Of a stretch of 64,000 nucleotides of DNA, positions 26,701 through 36,730 are shown piece after piece. The notes under the pieces were generated by a model, which saw nothing but the letters and a program-made list of their open reading frames with translations, was not told the DNA's origin and did not search any database. How positions within the stretch are numbered: position 1 is the first letter of the stretch; each line of letters begins with the position of its first letter. Source of the stretch: an uncultured Saprospiraceae bacterium (lineage in GTDB: Bacteria > Bacteroidota > Bacteroidia > Chitinophagales > Saprospiraceae); NCBI GenBank assembly GCA_937959275.1, contig CALGLU010000058.1, forward strand, positions 118,290 to 182,289, read 5' to 3'. A program made the position numbers and the translations under genes.

Positions 26701-29700
26701 CCTTTGACATACCCGAGGGTTGGATTTCCTTTGATCGTTATCCTTCCAGTATAATTGACTGTATCGCCTTCTATACGGAGTGAATTGGGATCATCCACTG
26801 AAAAATCTTCTGTTATTGCTCGCCCACTCTGGTTCCTTAATTTTTTCAACTCTGTGAATAAGGCAAGGCCCATATCAAACTTGTTCTCTGCTCTCCAGAC
26901 CTCATCTGAATAGTCGTCAGTTCTAGCCCGAACAAAAGACGTATCCGAAAAGGTGAGTGGGACCTCATACTCATAATAGTTATTCGTAAAATCTCTACCG
27001 ATTCGAATAAATGCCTTCAATTCCCCATTTTCAAATTCATCACTCAATGCCGAATTAATCTCTGCATGAGTGAACATTTGCATCCGTTTATAATAACGCA
27101 AATCAAGTTCAGTGAGCTTATAAATCTGAGCATTACAACTATCAGGCAACTGACAAATCTTCATGTTCAAGGCATTCTCATCCTGCCTTACATTGGCAAA
27201 CGTATTGAAGATGCGTTCTTGTTTTATACCTCGTGGTGACACATAATTAAATGGTGTTTTGCCACTGTTTTCTTCTATCCCTATTTCGTCAATAATAAAT
27301 TCGCCATCAAAGGTACCATCAGCACTCAAACAATCACCACCACCTAATTCAAATGGCAATCTTCTCCATTGGTTACGGACCAATTCAAACTCCGCCATCC
27401 GCAATATTTTGGGCGTTTGAAAACCGGTCATATACATTCTAATAAATTGAATGGATCTAAAGCCTTGGATATCATTAACCACCATATCAGGATTGATATC
27501 CTTGATTGGTATTTGAAATCTGTACCACTTTTCTTCTGTACCAGCAGGCTGTATGACATCAGTAATATAGTCTGAATTTGTTCGTCTAATTTCCCCATTG
27601 TCATTCGTCAGTCTCACTCTATATTCGTAGTAAGACTCATTTTGATCCAATGATCGATTATCGTTTAAATCTTCTGAATCCGGGATTGGATTCCCTGTAC
27701 CAATTCTAGTTGTCTCTTCTGGTGCATTTCCTTGAGGATTATTATAGCGCAAATATCGATTGGAGAGATTTGCTTCGCTATCAAATACTGGATCACGATA
27801 AGAGATAAAATTATCATTAGCTGGATCCATATCAACAGCGATATCACCTGGGAATGCTCCTCTTATGGCTTGCACATAGTTATCAAAAAATGCACGCTCG
27901 TCATCATCAGTCAAGCCATCCAATCCTAAATCCTGATCAAGTCTAAATTGAAGATCAAAGGCATTCACCTGAGGTATCGAGGATGGCACTTCTCCCCAAG
28001 CTGTTCTTTGTGTAGGTATCGACTCTTCAGGTGTCTCAATCGAGTTTTCATAAAACTGAAGATTATCCTTCAAAATATCCTCCGATACACTTCCTAAATT
28101 GAAATATAAAAATCCATCTTCATCAAACGGTTGGGATTCACCCTCACGCGTATCAATAAATGGATTCAACATCCAAAACTCTATATATTCAAAATTGGAA
28201 GCTTCAAAATCATTATTGGGCAAATAGCGCATGATACCTCCCCATCGGCTTTCCGGAGCCTTCAGTACAGCTTTCTGCTGTTGTTGATCAAACTCTAGCC
28301 CTGCAGTCGATACGGCCACTGATGAATCTCCTACAGCAACATTCCCTGTGAATCCTTCTGGTGGATCAAAATTATAAGGACCTCTTTCTTGAGGGTAATA
28401 CGCCACATCAAATGTCAATAAATCAGGAATTTGACTGATCGGCACATCTCTATCAAATAACTCTGATTGGTCCACTGTTCTCGTATAGGGATCATTTCGA
28501 TCTTCGTCACTTCGAATTGTTCTATCATCTATGATATACCAGTTCATCAAGGCTCGATTATACCCATAAGCCAGATCATCCGTGAGGGCAGATTCTGCAA
28601 ACCGACTCGGCGTACTGGACATAAACCATAAGTTGGGCCTCGTACCAAGCGGGATACTACTACTCGCCCCCTCAAAGTCATCAATACTCACAACACCTTC
28701 ATCTTCTCCAGAAGCATTGATTGCCCCTGAGTGTCCTGGCTTGAGTGCTGCCACCTCTGCGGAAAAATTGATTAATGATTCTTCTTTAGTATCGATGAAT
28801 GGAATTTTATCTACTAATCGCGTGATGAGTGGAGCTTCAGAACTATAATTCATATCCAGTCCAAAAACACGGTTATTAATCGGATCACTACCGATGTTTA
28901 CTTTTTCTGTGAATGGGCGCTCGAACAATCTCATATACGTCGCCCCAAAATTTAATTTTTTGTTAGCTGCAAAATCCGCTCGTAAGCCAAACATTGTTTT
29001 TTGCTGCAGACTGAATAATGAGTTATCTTCAAAGGAGACTCTAATCGGCACTCCTTGTTGCAGATAGGCATCATTCAAAATCTTAATTCGGCCAATCCCA
29101 TAATCAATATCATAATCAATACCTTCTCTCAGGATTTGGCTACCTGCTCTAACTGTGACAGATCCTTGTGGAATATTAAATGAATTCAAAGATATCTCTG
29201 AGGAGACACTGGACTTCATTCTACCCTTGATTAAGAATCTGTTTTGATCTAAATTTTCTCTTGCAATGGTTACGGAGTTCCGGTATAATTCAGGATAGCC
29301 GTACGATTCATACAATGCTTGATCGCCACCTAACAGGTCAAGTAAGGATTGTCCAAATGGCTCTAATACAGGGAAGAAAACACTTCCTGTTCTCGTATTG
29401 ACAGTTAATCCAGGGACAAAATCAAACACTCCATCCTGTTGTGGATCACCATAGGAGTTTAATCGATCTAATTGAAAAAAGTCTAACAATGGAATTTCTC
29501 TAAAGCCATCCTCCGGTAAAAACCGCTTCAAGCTAACATCATTATTATCTTCAAAAAAGATATCTAAGAGAAAATCTTCTTGCGTTAATTGTGAAGTACC
29601 CAGCCCATACACGTTTTTCATCATAAGGTCCCATGATGGTAAATCAATACGCTGATTAGAACTCTTCAACATTTTAGCATAAATAACATCCTGTGGTTCT

Positions 29701-31262
29701 GGTTCTTCTAGTCCATCCTGACCTGTCCGAATCCCTCCAGACCCTGTCTCGTTAGTCATCTCTCCTACTTTGTAAATTTTATTCCCATTCAAGGAGTAGG
29801 TGTATTCGTAGGCGACTGCTAGGACTTGATTTGGTTGCAATCGAGTATTTAATGATATAAATCCTAATTCTGGATGAAACGAAAACTCACTCGAAGTCAA
29901 CCGTCTCATACTCTGGATTTCAAAATCACGAACCTGAGTCAAGCTATATGGTGCTTTCTTTAAATTGTCAGCCGTCTGGACAATGGATCGTGTCTCATCG
30001 TCTCTAACCAATTCTGAAAATAAATCCGAATTGGTATTATCTGGCATTGTAATCCCATCGACATCTAAAAGATTAGGTGATGGATTTGGGTTCGGCGCCC
30101 ATCTAGAGTTAGGGTCCAATTCTTGATTAGCAAACTTTGTAATATCAGACTCACCCAACTGATCAATCGCTGCAACAGTTGTTGATGAACGAAGCGAAGC
30201 ATTTCTTTCATTTGTAACCCAGACTTCAATATTCGTAATCCTCATCAAGGATCTAATCTGAGGCATATTAGCTAAAGCGCCTTCGTATAAATTACGATGG
30301 TAATGAGAGATGAAAAAGTGCCTATTTTCATCATATTCATCTGGCCTTATCTCAAACTCTCGCACCAGAGCACCATTTTCGATTTGAATATCTTTTTGTT
30401 CAGATCGTTGCTGAGAGGCTACACCTGTCAAGGTCAATCGACCAAACTGAGTCACTGTTTTGACTCCGAATAAACTTTGCGGTCCTTGGATCAAGTTACT
30501 CGGGAGTGCAAAACTCACGTCACCTGCTTCGATCTTCTTGATAATATCATCTTCAGAGAATTGCTCGCTGTCGTAATCAATCTTGATCTTATTATCAAAA
30601 TCAAATGATGCATTTGTATCATAGTTAAAATCGAGATTCATTTTCTCACCGATATTCCCTTCAACATTCATTTGAATATCCATATCGAAATCGAATCCAC
30701 CTTGTCGTTGTAATCTCGGTGGAATATTTGGATTTTTAATTTCCTGATAATCCAATCCAAAGGTTAAATCAATGTTTCCTTTAGGTTCGATACTAACATC
30801 TGTACCTCCAAATAGTCGATCAACAATACTGTTCTTGATATCAATTTTTTCAATGGGATCTAGAAATTCTGCACTGCCTCTGGTTCGAGAGGTGCTGATT
30901 CCTGCCATTTTACTGTATTGATTAACTTTTTGTTGTTCTTCTCGATACTTGAGATACTCATCAAATGTCATGTAGGTAGGCGCCCGATAGTATTCATCAC
31001 CAATCTTTTCAATTAAAATATAATTGCCTGTTTCGGGATCGTATTCTACTTCTTGTTTGATGATAGCGGGCTTGATATCGAATGGATTATATTGATAATC
31101 ATTGATAAAATCACCTTGTCTGTCTTGTAAAGGGAAGGTATCCTGTGTGATCTCATATTGAAGTATACTATATGGATCATCAGGCAAAGTACCAGAAGCA
31201 AAGGTGTTCTGACTAACCAGAGCACTCAATATAATTACAAAGAAAATAAGAATACGCTTCAT
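23712..31262 (-). CDS. sprA: SprA, giant outer-membrane component of gliding motility / type IX secretion
   Basis: This is the largest gene of the window, about 2516 residues. SprA forms the very large beta-barrel pore of the type IX secretion system in Bacteroidota. Recognisable parts are the early 'FLDPIEKIDIKNSIVDRLFGGTDVSIEPKGNIDLTFG', repeated 'NMNVEGNIGEKMNLDFNYD' style strands, and a barrel-like end 'GGVTARFNLN'. The track ORF starts at 31301, but the Met at 31262 gives a clean signal peptide, 'MKRILIFFVIILSALVSQ'. ruvA lies 100 nt upstream on the same strand, an order I recall in other Bacteroidota. No other type IX gene is in the window. Confidence 0.93.
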   Translation of the reverse strand: MKRILIFFVIILSALVSQNTFASGTLPDDPYSILQYEITQDTFPLQDRQGDFINDYQYNPFDIKPAIIKQEVEYDPETGNYILIEKIGDEYYRAPTYMTFDEYLKYREEQQKVNQYSKMAGISTSRTRGSAEFLDPIEKIDIKNSIVDRLFGGTDVSIEPKGNIDLTFGLDYQEIKNPNIPPRLQRQGGFDFDMDIQMNVEGNIGEKMNLDFNYDTNASFDFDNKIKIDYDSEQFSEDDIIKKIEAGDVSFALPSNLIQGPQSLFGVKTVTQFGRLTLTGVASQQRSEQKDIQIENGALVREFEIRPDEYDENRHFFISHYHRNLYEGALANMPQIRSLMRITNIEVWVTNERNASLRSSTTVAAIDQLGESDITKFANQELDPNSRWAPNPNPSPNLLDVDGITMPDNTNSDLFSELVRDDETRSIVQTADNLKKAPYSLTQVRDFEIQSMRRLTSSEFSFHPELGFISLNTRLQPNQVLAVAYEYTYSLNGNKIYKVGEMTNETGSGGIRTGQDGLEEPEPQDVIYAKMLKSSNQRIDLPSWDLMMKNVYGLGTSQLTQEDFLLDIFFEDNNDVSLKRFLPEDGFREIPLLDFFQLDRLNSYGDPQQDGVFDFVPGLTVNTRTGSVFFPVLEPFGQSLLDLLGGDQALYESYGYPELYRNSVTIARENLDQNRFLIKGRMKSSVSSEISLNSFNIPQGSVTVRAGSQILREGIDYDIDYGIGRIKILNDAYLQQGVPIRVSFEDNSLFSLQQKTMFGLRADFAANKKLNFGATYMRLFERPFTEKVNIGSDPINNRVFGLDMNYSSEAPLITRLVDKIPFIDTKEESLINFSAEVAALKPGHSGAINASGEDEGVVSIDDFEGASSSIPLGTRPNLWFMSSTPSRFAESALTDDLAYGYNRALMNWYIIDDRTIRSDEDRNDPYTRTVDQSELFDRDVPISQIPDLLTFDVAYYPQERGPYNFDPPEGFTGNVAVGDSSVAVSTAGLEFDQQQQKAVLKAPESRWGGIMRYLPNNDFEASNFEYIEFWMLNPFIDTREGESQPFDEDGFLYFNLGSVSEDILKDNLQFYENSIETPEESIPTQRTAWGEVPSSIPQVNAFDLQFRLDQDLGLDGLTDDDERAFFDNYVQAIRGAFPGDIAVDMDPANDNFISYRDPVFDSEANLSNRYLRYNNPQGNAPEETTRIGTGNPIPDSEDLNDNRSLDQNESYYEYRVRLTNDNGEIRRTNSDYITDVIQPAGTEEKWYRFQIPIKDINPDMVVNDIQGFRSIQFIRMYMTGFQTPKILRMAEFELVRNQWRRLPFELGGGDCLSADGTFDGEFIIDEIGIEENSGKTPFNYVSPRGIKQERIFNTFANVRQDENALNMKICQLPDSCNAQIYKLTELDLRYYKRMQMFTHAEINSALSDEFENGELKAFIRIGRDFTNNYYEYEVPLTFSDTSFVRARTDDYSDEVWRAENKFDMGLALFTELKKLRNQSGRAITEDFSVDDPNSLRIEGDTVNYTGRITIKGNPTLGYVKGLTVGVRHSEQGKRFCGEVWINELRINGLQERGGVAAEARLEVQLADFGDFTASTSYQSIGWGALDERVYDRNIESVIEYDVATNLELGKFLPNKWNVSIPFYAQYAKSRIQEEYDPYQLDLTVDELLAVTTDPDEIADIKDRSAKTTTIKTINFTNVRKERGQNAKGKPKPWDIENVTVSYGHTRTEYKDEIVKSEISDDYTGGLDYNYTRQGKPIEPFKKIKSDHLKILKEFNFNPIPNSFSFSTQLNRFKNIKEYRIPTDIDYVFNDQRFDWDRRYTLKWDFTKSLKMNFVANNFSVIDEIRPGSIRVNRDARPFFDKFGREVNEVNALADISQKQQAARDTLNKNLRNWGRNRNYDQSLSLSWNLPIRYLPYMDWVNVKAQYDSDYAWTAGSLGVNNGILLGTDVDGADGIQLGNVIHNNQSRSVNATFNFDKLFEKSKYIKSLDKQKQTSRRGGKERNAPEEKVAEEEPTDRKDKKDGERTVIEKLLLRPLFALRNVKFTYRENLSTVVPGFLPETKYLGLSNGFSAPGWAFAFGLQPDLGTGGFLDNAASNGWITSDRFQNQQVLQDQQQNYELQLDIEPWRDFEIEVNFKKTFSENHSEYFINTNTDASYTTPAIFQHTTMRDIGSFDVTYFAMRTLFNRDQNVLFQMFEDNRPEISRRLALLNRNGETNPNDGLAHDQDGAAYARGFGKQQNDVLIHAFLSAYSGHDLTAGQTDEVSLNITQDVKQRSYIPAPNWSVKWDGLSKLNGFKDIFSSFTVSHAYKTNLKINRYETDLQYQSSIEEFNTSFYIPTDQEQANYYALFEIPAVVLSEQFVPIIGIDLKTRNDINMNFEYKKTRNLSLVTGSISELTEARNTEFTVGFGWTIQDVKLGSGRRKRRGPPPVEADPALPTAPTNSRVTDTQGREMTINFDMSFRDDVTWIHKIDQGTSAKPIRGLKTLRINPSVDYELNENLTLRGFVDFSTTQPYLSTSYPITSVQGGVTARFNLN

Positions 31263-31363
31263 TTTTGTGATACTGTCGTTACTGTCTATGCATAAACGCA
31301 ATAGCCTGGGATTAATGCAATACTAAACGCATAAGACTTGGAATGAGTATACCGAATTGCCAT

Positions 31364-31954
31364 TTATCTTGAAACTTGTTGCAATACGGCTTTTATAAGT
31401 TCTTCTACAGAAATTTCAGGCTTATAGTGGCTATCTATTGCCTTTTGCACTTGATTCCTTTGGAAACCGAGGGCTATCAGTGCTTGAGTGGCTTCTTGCC
31501 TCTTATCAATATGGGTTATTTCTGTTGAAACTTTAACATCTCCTGAGAGACCTTCTTTTATCATTTTGTCTTTTAGATCAAGTATGACTCGTTTAGCTGT
31601 TTTAGGTCCAACGCCCTTTACTTTGTTAAAAGCAACGACATTTTCATTCGAAATGGCACTTCGAACTTCGACAGAGGTCATGGAAGACAAAATCAGTCTG
31701 GCTGTATTCGGCCCAATTCCTGAAACCGAAATTAAATGAACAAAAACCGCTCTCTCATCTTGCTCTTTAAATCCATAAAGAGTTTGACCATCTTCTTTTA
31801 CATGCAGATAAGTCCAAAGTTTTACCTTTGTCAAAGATTCAATGGCAGAGTAGGTCTGTAAACTGATGTTCACATGGTAACCCAAGCCGTTGATGTCGAT
31901 GTAAACATACGTAGGTGTATGGAGTGTGATCTGACCGTTTATGTAAGCTATCAT
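31364..31954 (-). CDS. ruvA: Holliday junction branch migration protein RuvA
   Basis: RuvA binds four-way DNA junctions and loads the RuvB helicase. The 196 residues are the normal length. The N-terminal OB fold starts 'MIAYINGQITLHTPTYVYIDINGLGYHVNIS', with 'VKEDGQTLYGFKEQDERAVF'. The two helix-hairpin-helix motifs appear as 'SGIGPNTARLILS' and 'VKGVGPKTAKRVILDLKDK'. The C-terminal RuvB-contact domain is 'ATQALIALGFQRNQVQKAI...EELIKAVLQQ'. It starts the ruvA-sprA gene pair and is divergent from purD, with a 77-nt AT-rich gap that should carry both promoters. Confidence 0.96.
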   Translation of the reverse strand: MIAYINGQITLHTPTYVYIDINGLGYHVNISLQTYSAIESLTKVKLWTYLHVKEDGQTLYGFKEQDERAVFVHLISVSGIGPNTARLILSSMTSVEVRSAISNENVVAFNKVKGVGPKTAKRVILDLKDKMIKEGLSGDVKVSTEITHIDKRQEATQALIALGFQRNQVQKAIDSHYKPEISVEELIKAVLQQVSR

Positions 31955-32031
31955 AATAGGCTACAAAGATAATCGTTTCAAACACATTATGATATTATTC
32001 ACTATATAATATACTGAAATACAATAAACTA

Positions 32032-33291
32032 ATGAACATATTATTGATTGGTAGTGGAGGAAGAGAGCATGCCATCGCTTGGAAATTTAATCAAAGTTTG
32101 ATCCAACACAGCTTATTTATTGCTCCAGGCAACTCAGGGACTGCAGCGTTTGGGACTAATATTAGCATAGATCAGACAGATTTTAATGCCATTGAATCAT
32201 TTGTCAATACAGAAGATATCGATATCATTTTTGTTGGCCCGGAAGTCCCACTTGTTGCAGGAATCGTTAATCACTTTGCCAAACATGATGTGTTTGTCTT
32301 TGGACCAGATGAGGAGGCAGCAGCATTAGAGGGGAGTAAAGAATATGCTAAACTCTTTATGGACGAATATGCAATCCCGACCGCATCATACAGATCCTTT
32401 CGACAAGATGAATTAAAGCAAGGCTTAAGCTATTTGGAAGGACTTCAAACCCCAATCGTATTAAAAGCTGATGGCTTGGCTGCAGGAAAAGGCGTTTTGA
32501 TCCTCGATACTATAGATGAGGCAAAACAAGAATTTAAAGAGATGCTGAGTGGAAAATTTGGCGATGCCTCCACCAAAGTCGTTATCGAAGAATTTTTAGA
32601 TGGGATCGAATTTTCAGTTTTTGTAGTGACGGATGGGGCTTCTTATAAGGTCTTACCGATTGCGAAAGATTATAAGCGGATAGGTGAAGCTGACACAGGT
32701 TTGAATACGGGGGGCATGGGCGCTATTTCTCCTGTTTCATTTGTTAATGAACAATTGTTTAAGAAAGTAGAAGAGCGGGTTATTCAGCCGACCATAAGAG
32801 GTATCCAAGAACGAGATTTGAATTATAAAGGTGTTGTCTTTATTGGCTTAATCTCCGTTGATGGCGAACCCAAAGTCATCGAATATAATGTTCGTCTGGG
32901 TGATCCTGAAACTGAAGTGGTACTACCTCGCTTAAACACTGATCTCTTAGAAATCGTGCTCGCTGTGAGAGATGGCTACTTAGATGACATTCAGATCGAA
33001 ATAGATCCTCGATATGCAACAACTATCATGCTGGTATCTGGTGGGTATCCAGAAGCGTATGAAAAAGGAAAATTAATCTCTGGTATAGACCAAGTTGAAG
33101 ACTCAATACTCTTTCATGCAGGAGCGATTAAAAAAGATGCACAGATAGTCACAAATGGTGGTCGTGTCATAGCAATCAGTTCGTATGGTGCTACACAAGA
33201 AGAGGCTCTCCAAAAATCGATGCAAAGTGCCCAAAAAATAGATTTTGAAGGTAAATATTATCGCTCCGACATCGGGTTTGACCTCGTATGA
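32032..33291 (+). CDS. purD: Phosphoribosylamine-glycine ligase
   Basis: GAR synthetase catalyses the second step of purine synthesis, joining glycine to phosphoribosylamine with ATP. The 419 residues show the N-terminal 'NILLIGSGGREHAIAWK', the ATP-grasp elements 'LKADGLAAGKGVLI' and 'VVIEEFLDGIEFSVFVVTDG', 'NTGGMGAISP', and the metal-binding signature 'EYNVRLGDPETEVVLPRL'. The ATG start gives the canonical N-terminus. The last codons overlap the murF-alr start by 4 nt, so the two genes are likely transcribed and translated together even though their pathways differ. Confidence 0.96.
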   Translation: MNILLIGSGGREHAIAWKFNQSLIQHSLFIAPGNSGTAAFGTNISIDQTDFNAIESFVNTEDIDIIFVGPEVPLVAGIVNHFAKHDVFVFGPDEEAAALEGSKEYAKLFMDEYAIPTASYRSFRQDELKQGLSYLEGLQTPIVLKADGLAAGKGVLILDTIDEAKQEFKEMLSGKFGDASTKVVIEEFLDGIEFSVFVVTDGASYKVLPIAKDYKRIGEADTGLNTGGMGAISPVSFVNEQLFKKVEERVIQPTIRGIQERDLNYKGVVFIGLISVDGEPKVIEYNVRLGDPETEVVLPRLNTDLLEIVLAVRDGYLDDIQIEIDPRYATTIMLVSGGYPEAYEKGKLISGIDQVEDSILFHAGAIKKDAQIVTNGGRVIAISSYGATQEEALQKSMQSAQKIDFEGKYYRSDIGFDLV

Positions 33292-35735
33292 ATTATAGTA
33301 TAAATGACATACAAAAGATAACTGGAGGTGAAATTCAAGGTGCCGAGTCTAGGGTCGTCCTCAAGCATATTTTTTTTGATACACGTAAAATTGCTATTGC
33401 CAGACAAGGTTTATTCATTTGTTTTAGTGGCTTTAAGCGAGATGGGCATGACTTCATCCAATCTGCTATCGACAAAGGTATATCTCACTTCATCGTCGAA
33501 AAACTACCTGAGGTTGCGCTATTGAAGACAGCGCAGTTTTTATTGGTTGATTCCTCTTTGGCTGCCTTGCAGCAATTGGCTACACATCACAGAAAACGAT
33601 TTGACATTCCGATTATCGGTATCACAGGTAGCAATGGCAAAACGATCGTCAAAGAATGGCTCTACACGATATTAAGCGAGGTGATGACGGTGGTCAAAAG
33701 TCCAATGAGTTACAATTCACAGATAGGCGTAGCCTTGTCCTTGTTACAAATAAACGACAGTCATGATGCAGCTATCATTGAGGCAGCTGTCGCAGATGTT
33801 GGTGACATGAAAAGCCTGAGTGAGATGATTGATTGTACGCATGGTATATTCACAAATATCGGTGATGCGCACCAGGCAGGCTTCGAGTCGCTAGACCAAA
33901 AAGTAGAAGAAAAGGCCCTACTCTTTCAACATGCCGACACCGTTATTTTTAGCAGCGACCATCAAGAGATTAAACATAGACTGTCTACTTTTTCTTTTGA
34001 AACAGATTCTTCTTGGTCAACTCAAAACAGTCCTTCATCTTTTAAAATTACAATAGACTCAGCAACCGGAAGAAGAACTATACACATTGATAATTCGTAT
34101 GCATTCTATACAAAACTACAAGAACCGTATGCACTTGAAAATCTAAATCATTGTATTATAGCGAGCCTCAAGTTCGGCTTGACAACTGAACAGATCCAAT
34201 CCGGTATCAATAAATTACAAAAACTAAGTCTTCGATTAGAGCTAAAAGAAGGATCATACCAAAACACCATAATTGACGATAGCTACAGTTTTGATTTAAT
34301 CTCCTTTGAGTCAGCGCTAGCGTCTCTTCGAAATCATGCTAATCAAAAAGAAAAAGTCGTTATACAGAGTGATATCCCTCATTCTCATGACAATGAAAAC
34401 GTCTATCAAACAATCGCAGCATTATTACACTCACATGGTGTCTCACAAGTCTATCACGTCGGACAAGATGCTAACCGACTACGCAAAGAGCTTGACCCAT
34501 CGATTCAACTGCATCGATTTGCTGATACAAACTCTTTACTAGAATCCATCCAACAAAGTCCAATCAAGCACTCAGCAATTCTTGTCAAAGGAGCAAGGGT
34601 ATTTCATTTTGAAACGATCGTCAAAGCATTAACAAAACAAAGACAGCAAACAGAGCTCGAAGTCAATCTATCGGCACTTCGGCACAACCTCAACGTGTTC
34701 TCTAAGCACTTGAAGCCAGCAACTAAGATTCTCTCTATCATTAAGGCGAATGCCTATGGCACAGGAAGTGTAGTCTTAGCTCGATTCTTAGAATCAATTG
34801 GGATAGATTATTTAGCAGTGGCATATACGGACGAAGGGATTGAGCTAAGGGAGCAAGGCATTAACTTACCGATCCTAGTGCTTAATCCAGAGTTGCATCA
34901 CTTTGATGATCTCCATAGATATCGTCTTGAACCGGAGATATATAGTCTTGAGCAGTTATTACAATTATGCGAATACACAGCGATTAAAAGTGAGCTGCCG
35001 ATTCATCTAAAGTTTGACACAGGCATGAATCGGCTTGGGTTTCATCTTGATGAACTCGAGCAAGTCACCGCTATCATCACTGAACATAAGCTACAAGTCA
35101 AAGCAATCATGTCACATCTAGCTGCTGCCGATGATCCTAGTAAAGATGAGCGTACACATGCGCAGATTGCCTCCTTTAAATTACTTGTCGAATCATTGAA
35201 CAGCCAATTAGAAAATATACCAATTTGTCACATTTTAAATTCTTCGGGCATTATTAGATTTCCTGAAGCTCAGTATGATATGGTGAGGATAGGTAAAGGG
35301 ATGTATGGGATAGATATGACGGATGAATTTGATGACACTTTAGAGCGGGTGCATCGATTGACAGCTACCATTTCTCAAATAAAAGAAGTCCCTAAAGGCA
35401 GTACGATTGGTTATGGATGTCACACCATCTTAGATCGAGATCATCGGATTGCAATCATCAATATTGGCTATGCCGATGGTCTAGTCAGATCCTTGGGCAA
35501 TGGTCAGATTTCATTTAAGGTGAGGCAGAAGATGGTCCCAACGATTGGGAATATATGTATGGATATGTGTATGTTAGATATCACTGGGCAGGATGGTATT
35601 GAGCTTGGAGATCGGGTGGAGATCTTTGGTGAGCAGGTTGATATTCGCAAGGTGGCGGCTGCAGGTGGAACCATCCCTTTAGAAATTTTGTCTAAGTTAT
35701 CTCGGCGGTTGAAAAAGGTCTATTCCGAGGATTGA
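33288..35735 (+). CDS. murF-alr: Bifunctional MurF ligase / alanine racemase fusion
   Basis: This 815-residue fusion is a known arrangement in Bacteroidota. Residues 1-440 are MurF, which adds D-Ala-D-Ala to UDP-MurNAc-tripeptide: the ATP loop 'GITGSNGKTIVKEW' near 110, 'SYNSQIGVALSLL' and 'IDDSYSFDLISFESALASL'. Residues 455-815 are alanine racemase, which makes D-Ala: the PLP lysine lies in 'ILSIIKANAYGTGS', with 'LKFDTGMNRLGF' and 'ILNSSG' following and the late 'GYGCHTILDRDHRIAIINIGYADGL'. 'GNICMDMCMLDIT' near the end is also typical. The MurF acidic loop reads 'EAAVADVGDM', a divergent form. The fusion couples D-Ala supply to its use in peptidoglycan precursors. Confidence 0.95.
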   Translation: MNYSINDIQKITGGEIQGAESRVVLKHIFFDTRKIAIARQGLFICFSGFKRDGHDFIQSAIDKGISHFIVEKLPEVALLKTAQFLLVDSSLAALQQLATHHRKRFDIPIIGITGSNGKTIVKEWLYTILSEVMTVVKSPMSYNSQIGVALSLLQINDSHDAAIIEAAVADVGDMKSLSEMIDCTHGIFTNIGDAHQAGFESLDQKVEEKALLFQHADTVIFSSDHQEIKHRLSTFSFETDSSWSTQNSPSSFKITIDSATGRRTIHIDNSYAFYTKLQEPYALENLNHCIIASLKFGLTTEQIQSGINKLQKLSLRLELKEGSYQNTIIDDSYSFDLISFESALASLRNHANQKEKVVIQSDIPHSHDNENVYQTIAALLHSHGVSQVYHVGQDANRLRKELDPSIQLHRFADTNSLLESIQQSPIKHSAILVKGARVFHFETIVKALTKQRQQTELEVNLSALRHNLNVFSKHLKPATKILSIIKANAYGTGSVVLARFLESIGIDYLAVAYTDEGIELREQGINLPILVLNPELHHFDDLHRYRLEPEIYSLEQLLQLCEYTAIKSELPIHLKFDTGMNRLGFHLDELEQVTAIITEHKLQVKAIMSHLAAADDPSKDERTHAQIASFKLLVESLNSQLENIPICHILNSSGIIRFPEAQYDMVRIGKGMYGIDMTDEFDDTLERVHRLTATISQIKEVPKGSTIGYGCHTILDRDHRIAIINIGYADGLVRSLGNGQISFKVRQKMVPTIGNICMDMCMLDITGQDGIELGDRVEIFGEQVDIRKVAAAGGTIPLEILSKLSRRLKKVYSED

Positions 35736-35883
35736 GATTAAATGCGTCTTTGGATGGAGAGAATTATGGTTCTGAAATCAAGACATTGTACTCTGTTACT
35801 GGATATACTTTTCATTATAACTGTTTGGTACTATAACTATTATAGCATAGTTTATGTAATAATTTAAAAACGAACCGAAGCAA

Positions 35884-36477
35884 ATGAGCCAAGATTTCTT
35901 TTTCTATGTATTATCACAAGGAAATCAAGAGGAACTTATCATTGGTAAGACAAAACCAATTTTAGAAGATATATTAAAAGCAAAAATTGAAAACAAGGAT
36001 AATGAATCTTTGTATTGGTGGTATTATGATGAGTTAATTACTAATTCAATAGAACAAAGTGGAGTGGAAGATGAGAAAAAGCTTTGGTACTTATTAAATA
36101 GATTTCAAAAAGGCCTAGTTGCAATTAATGTTCTAATCTGGCAACAAAGTGCAGTATTTTATAACTTTCCACATTACTTTTTTGCAGTATCTCAAACTTT
36201 AAAGATGTTTGAAATCGATGAACTATCAATAGTTTTTGATAACATGGAAGAGTATATTGAAAAACATCTTGGACCAATATCTATACTTGAATCAATTTAT
36301 GGAGAAGATCAAAAAGTATTTTACAAAAAACGAGATGAATTTCTAGAGATTCATGCCCATAAAATCGACTCTCTAAATCATACGGATAGATTGTTATGGA
36401 ATGATGAATATCTAGATAATTTTTACTCCAAGCTAGTGAATTTAATTGAAGTTAATATGAATACAATAACAAGATAA
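35884..36477 (+). CDS. Unknown protein, AT-rich gene
   Basis: I do not recognise this 197-residue protein. It is rich in aromatic residues (for example 'ESLYWWYYDELI' and 'AVFYNFPHYFFAV'), looks all-helical and has no signal peptide or membrane helix. The central 'LLNRFQKGLVAINVLIWQQSAVFYNFPHYF...EIDELSIVFDNMEEYIEKH' faintly recalls the DMP19/DUF4375 pattern, but I would not assign it. The gene stands alone between murF-alr and the PpiC operon and has visibly lower GC than both, so it may be accessory. Upstream, TTTG and TAGTTTAT spaced about 19 nt apart could be a promoter. Confidence 0.65.
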   Translation: MSQDFFFYVLSQGNQEELIIGKTKPILEDILKAKIENKDNESLYWWYYDELITNSIEQSGVEDEKKLWYLLNRFQKGLVAINVLIWQQSAVFYNFPHYFFAVSQTLKMFEIDELSIVFDNMEEYIEKHLGPISILESIYGEDQKVFYKKRDEFLEIHAHKIDSLNHTDRLLWNDEYLDNFYSKLVNLIEVNMNTITR

Positions 36478-36730
36478 ACTGTAGATTAAACCAAAATCCG
36501 ACAGACATCGTAGTTCGTTTAAAATCAAATATGAAAATTTTAACGATTTACACTGTATCGTTGGATAATTCTACTTTCTGAGTGTAAATCGAGCACTAAA
36601 TGAATTAGATTTTTAACAACTAAACAGGTTTCATATATCATCAAAATCGAATTCAGCATTGACAATACAAATTACATACTAAAAGCCTTAAGTTTGCAGT
36701 TCATATGCTAGTTTAATTAGTAATACCACC

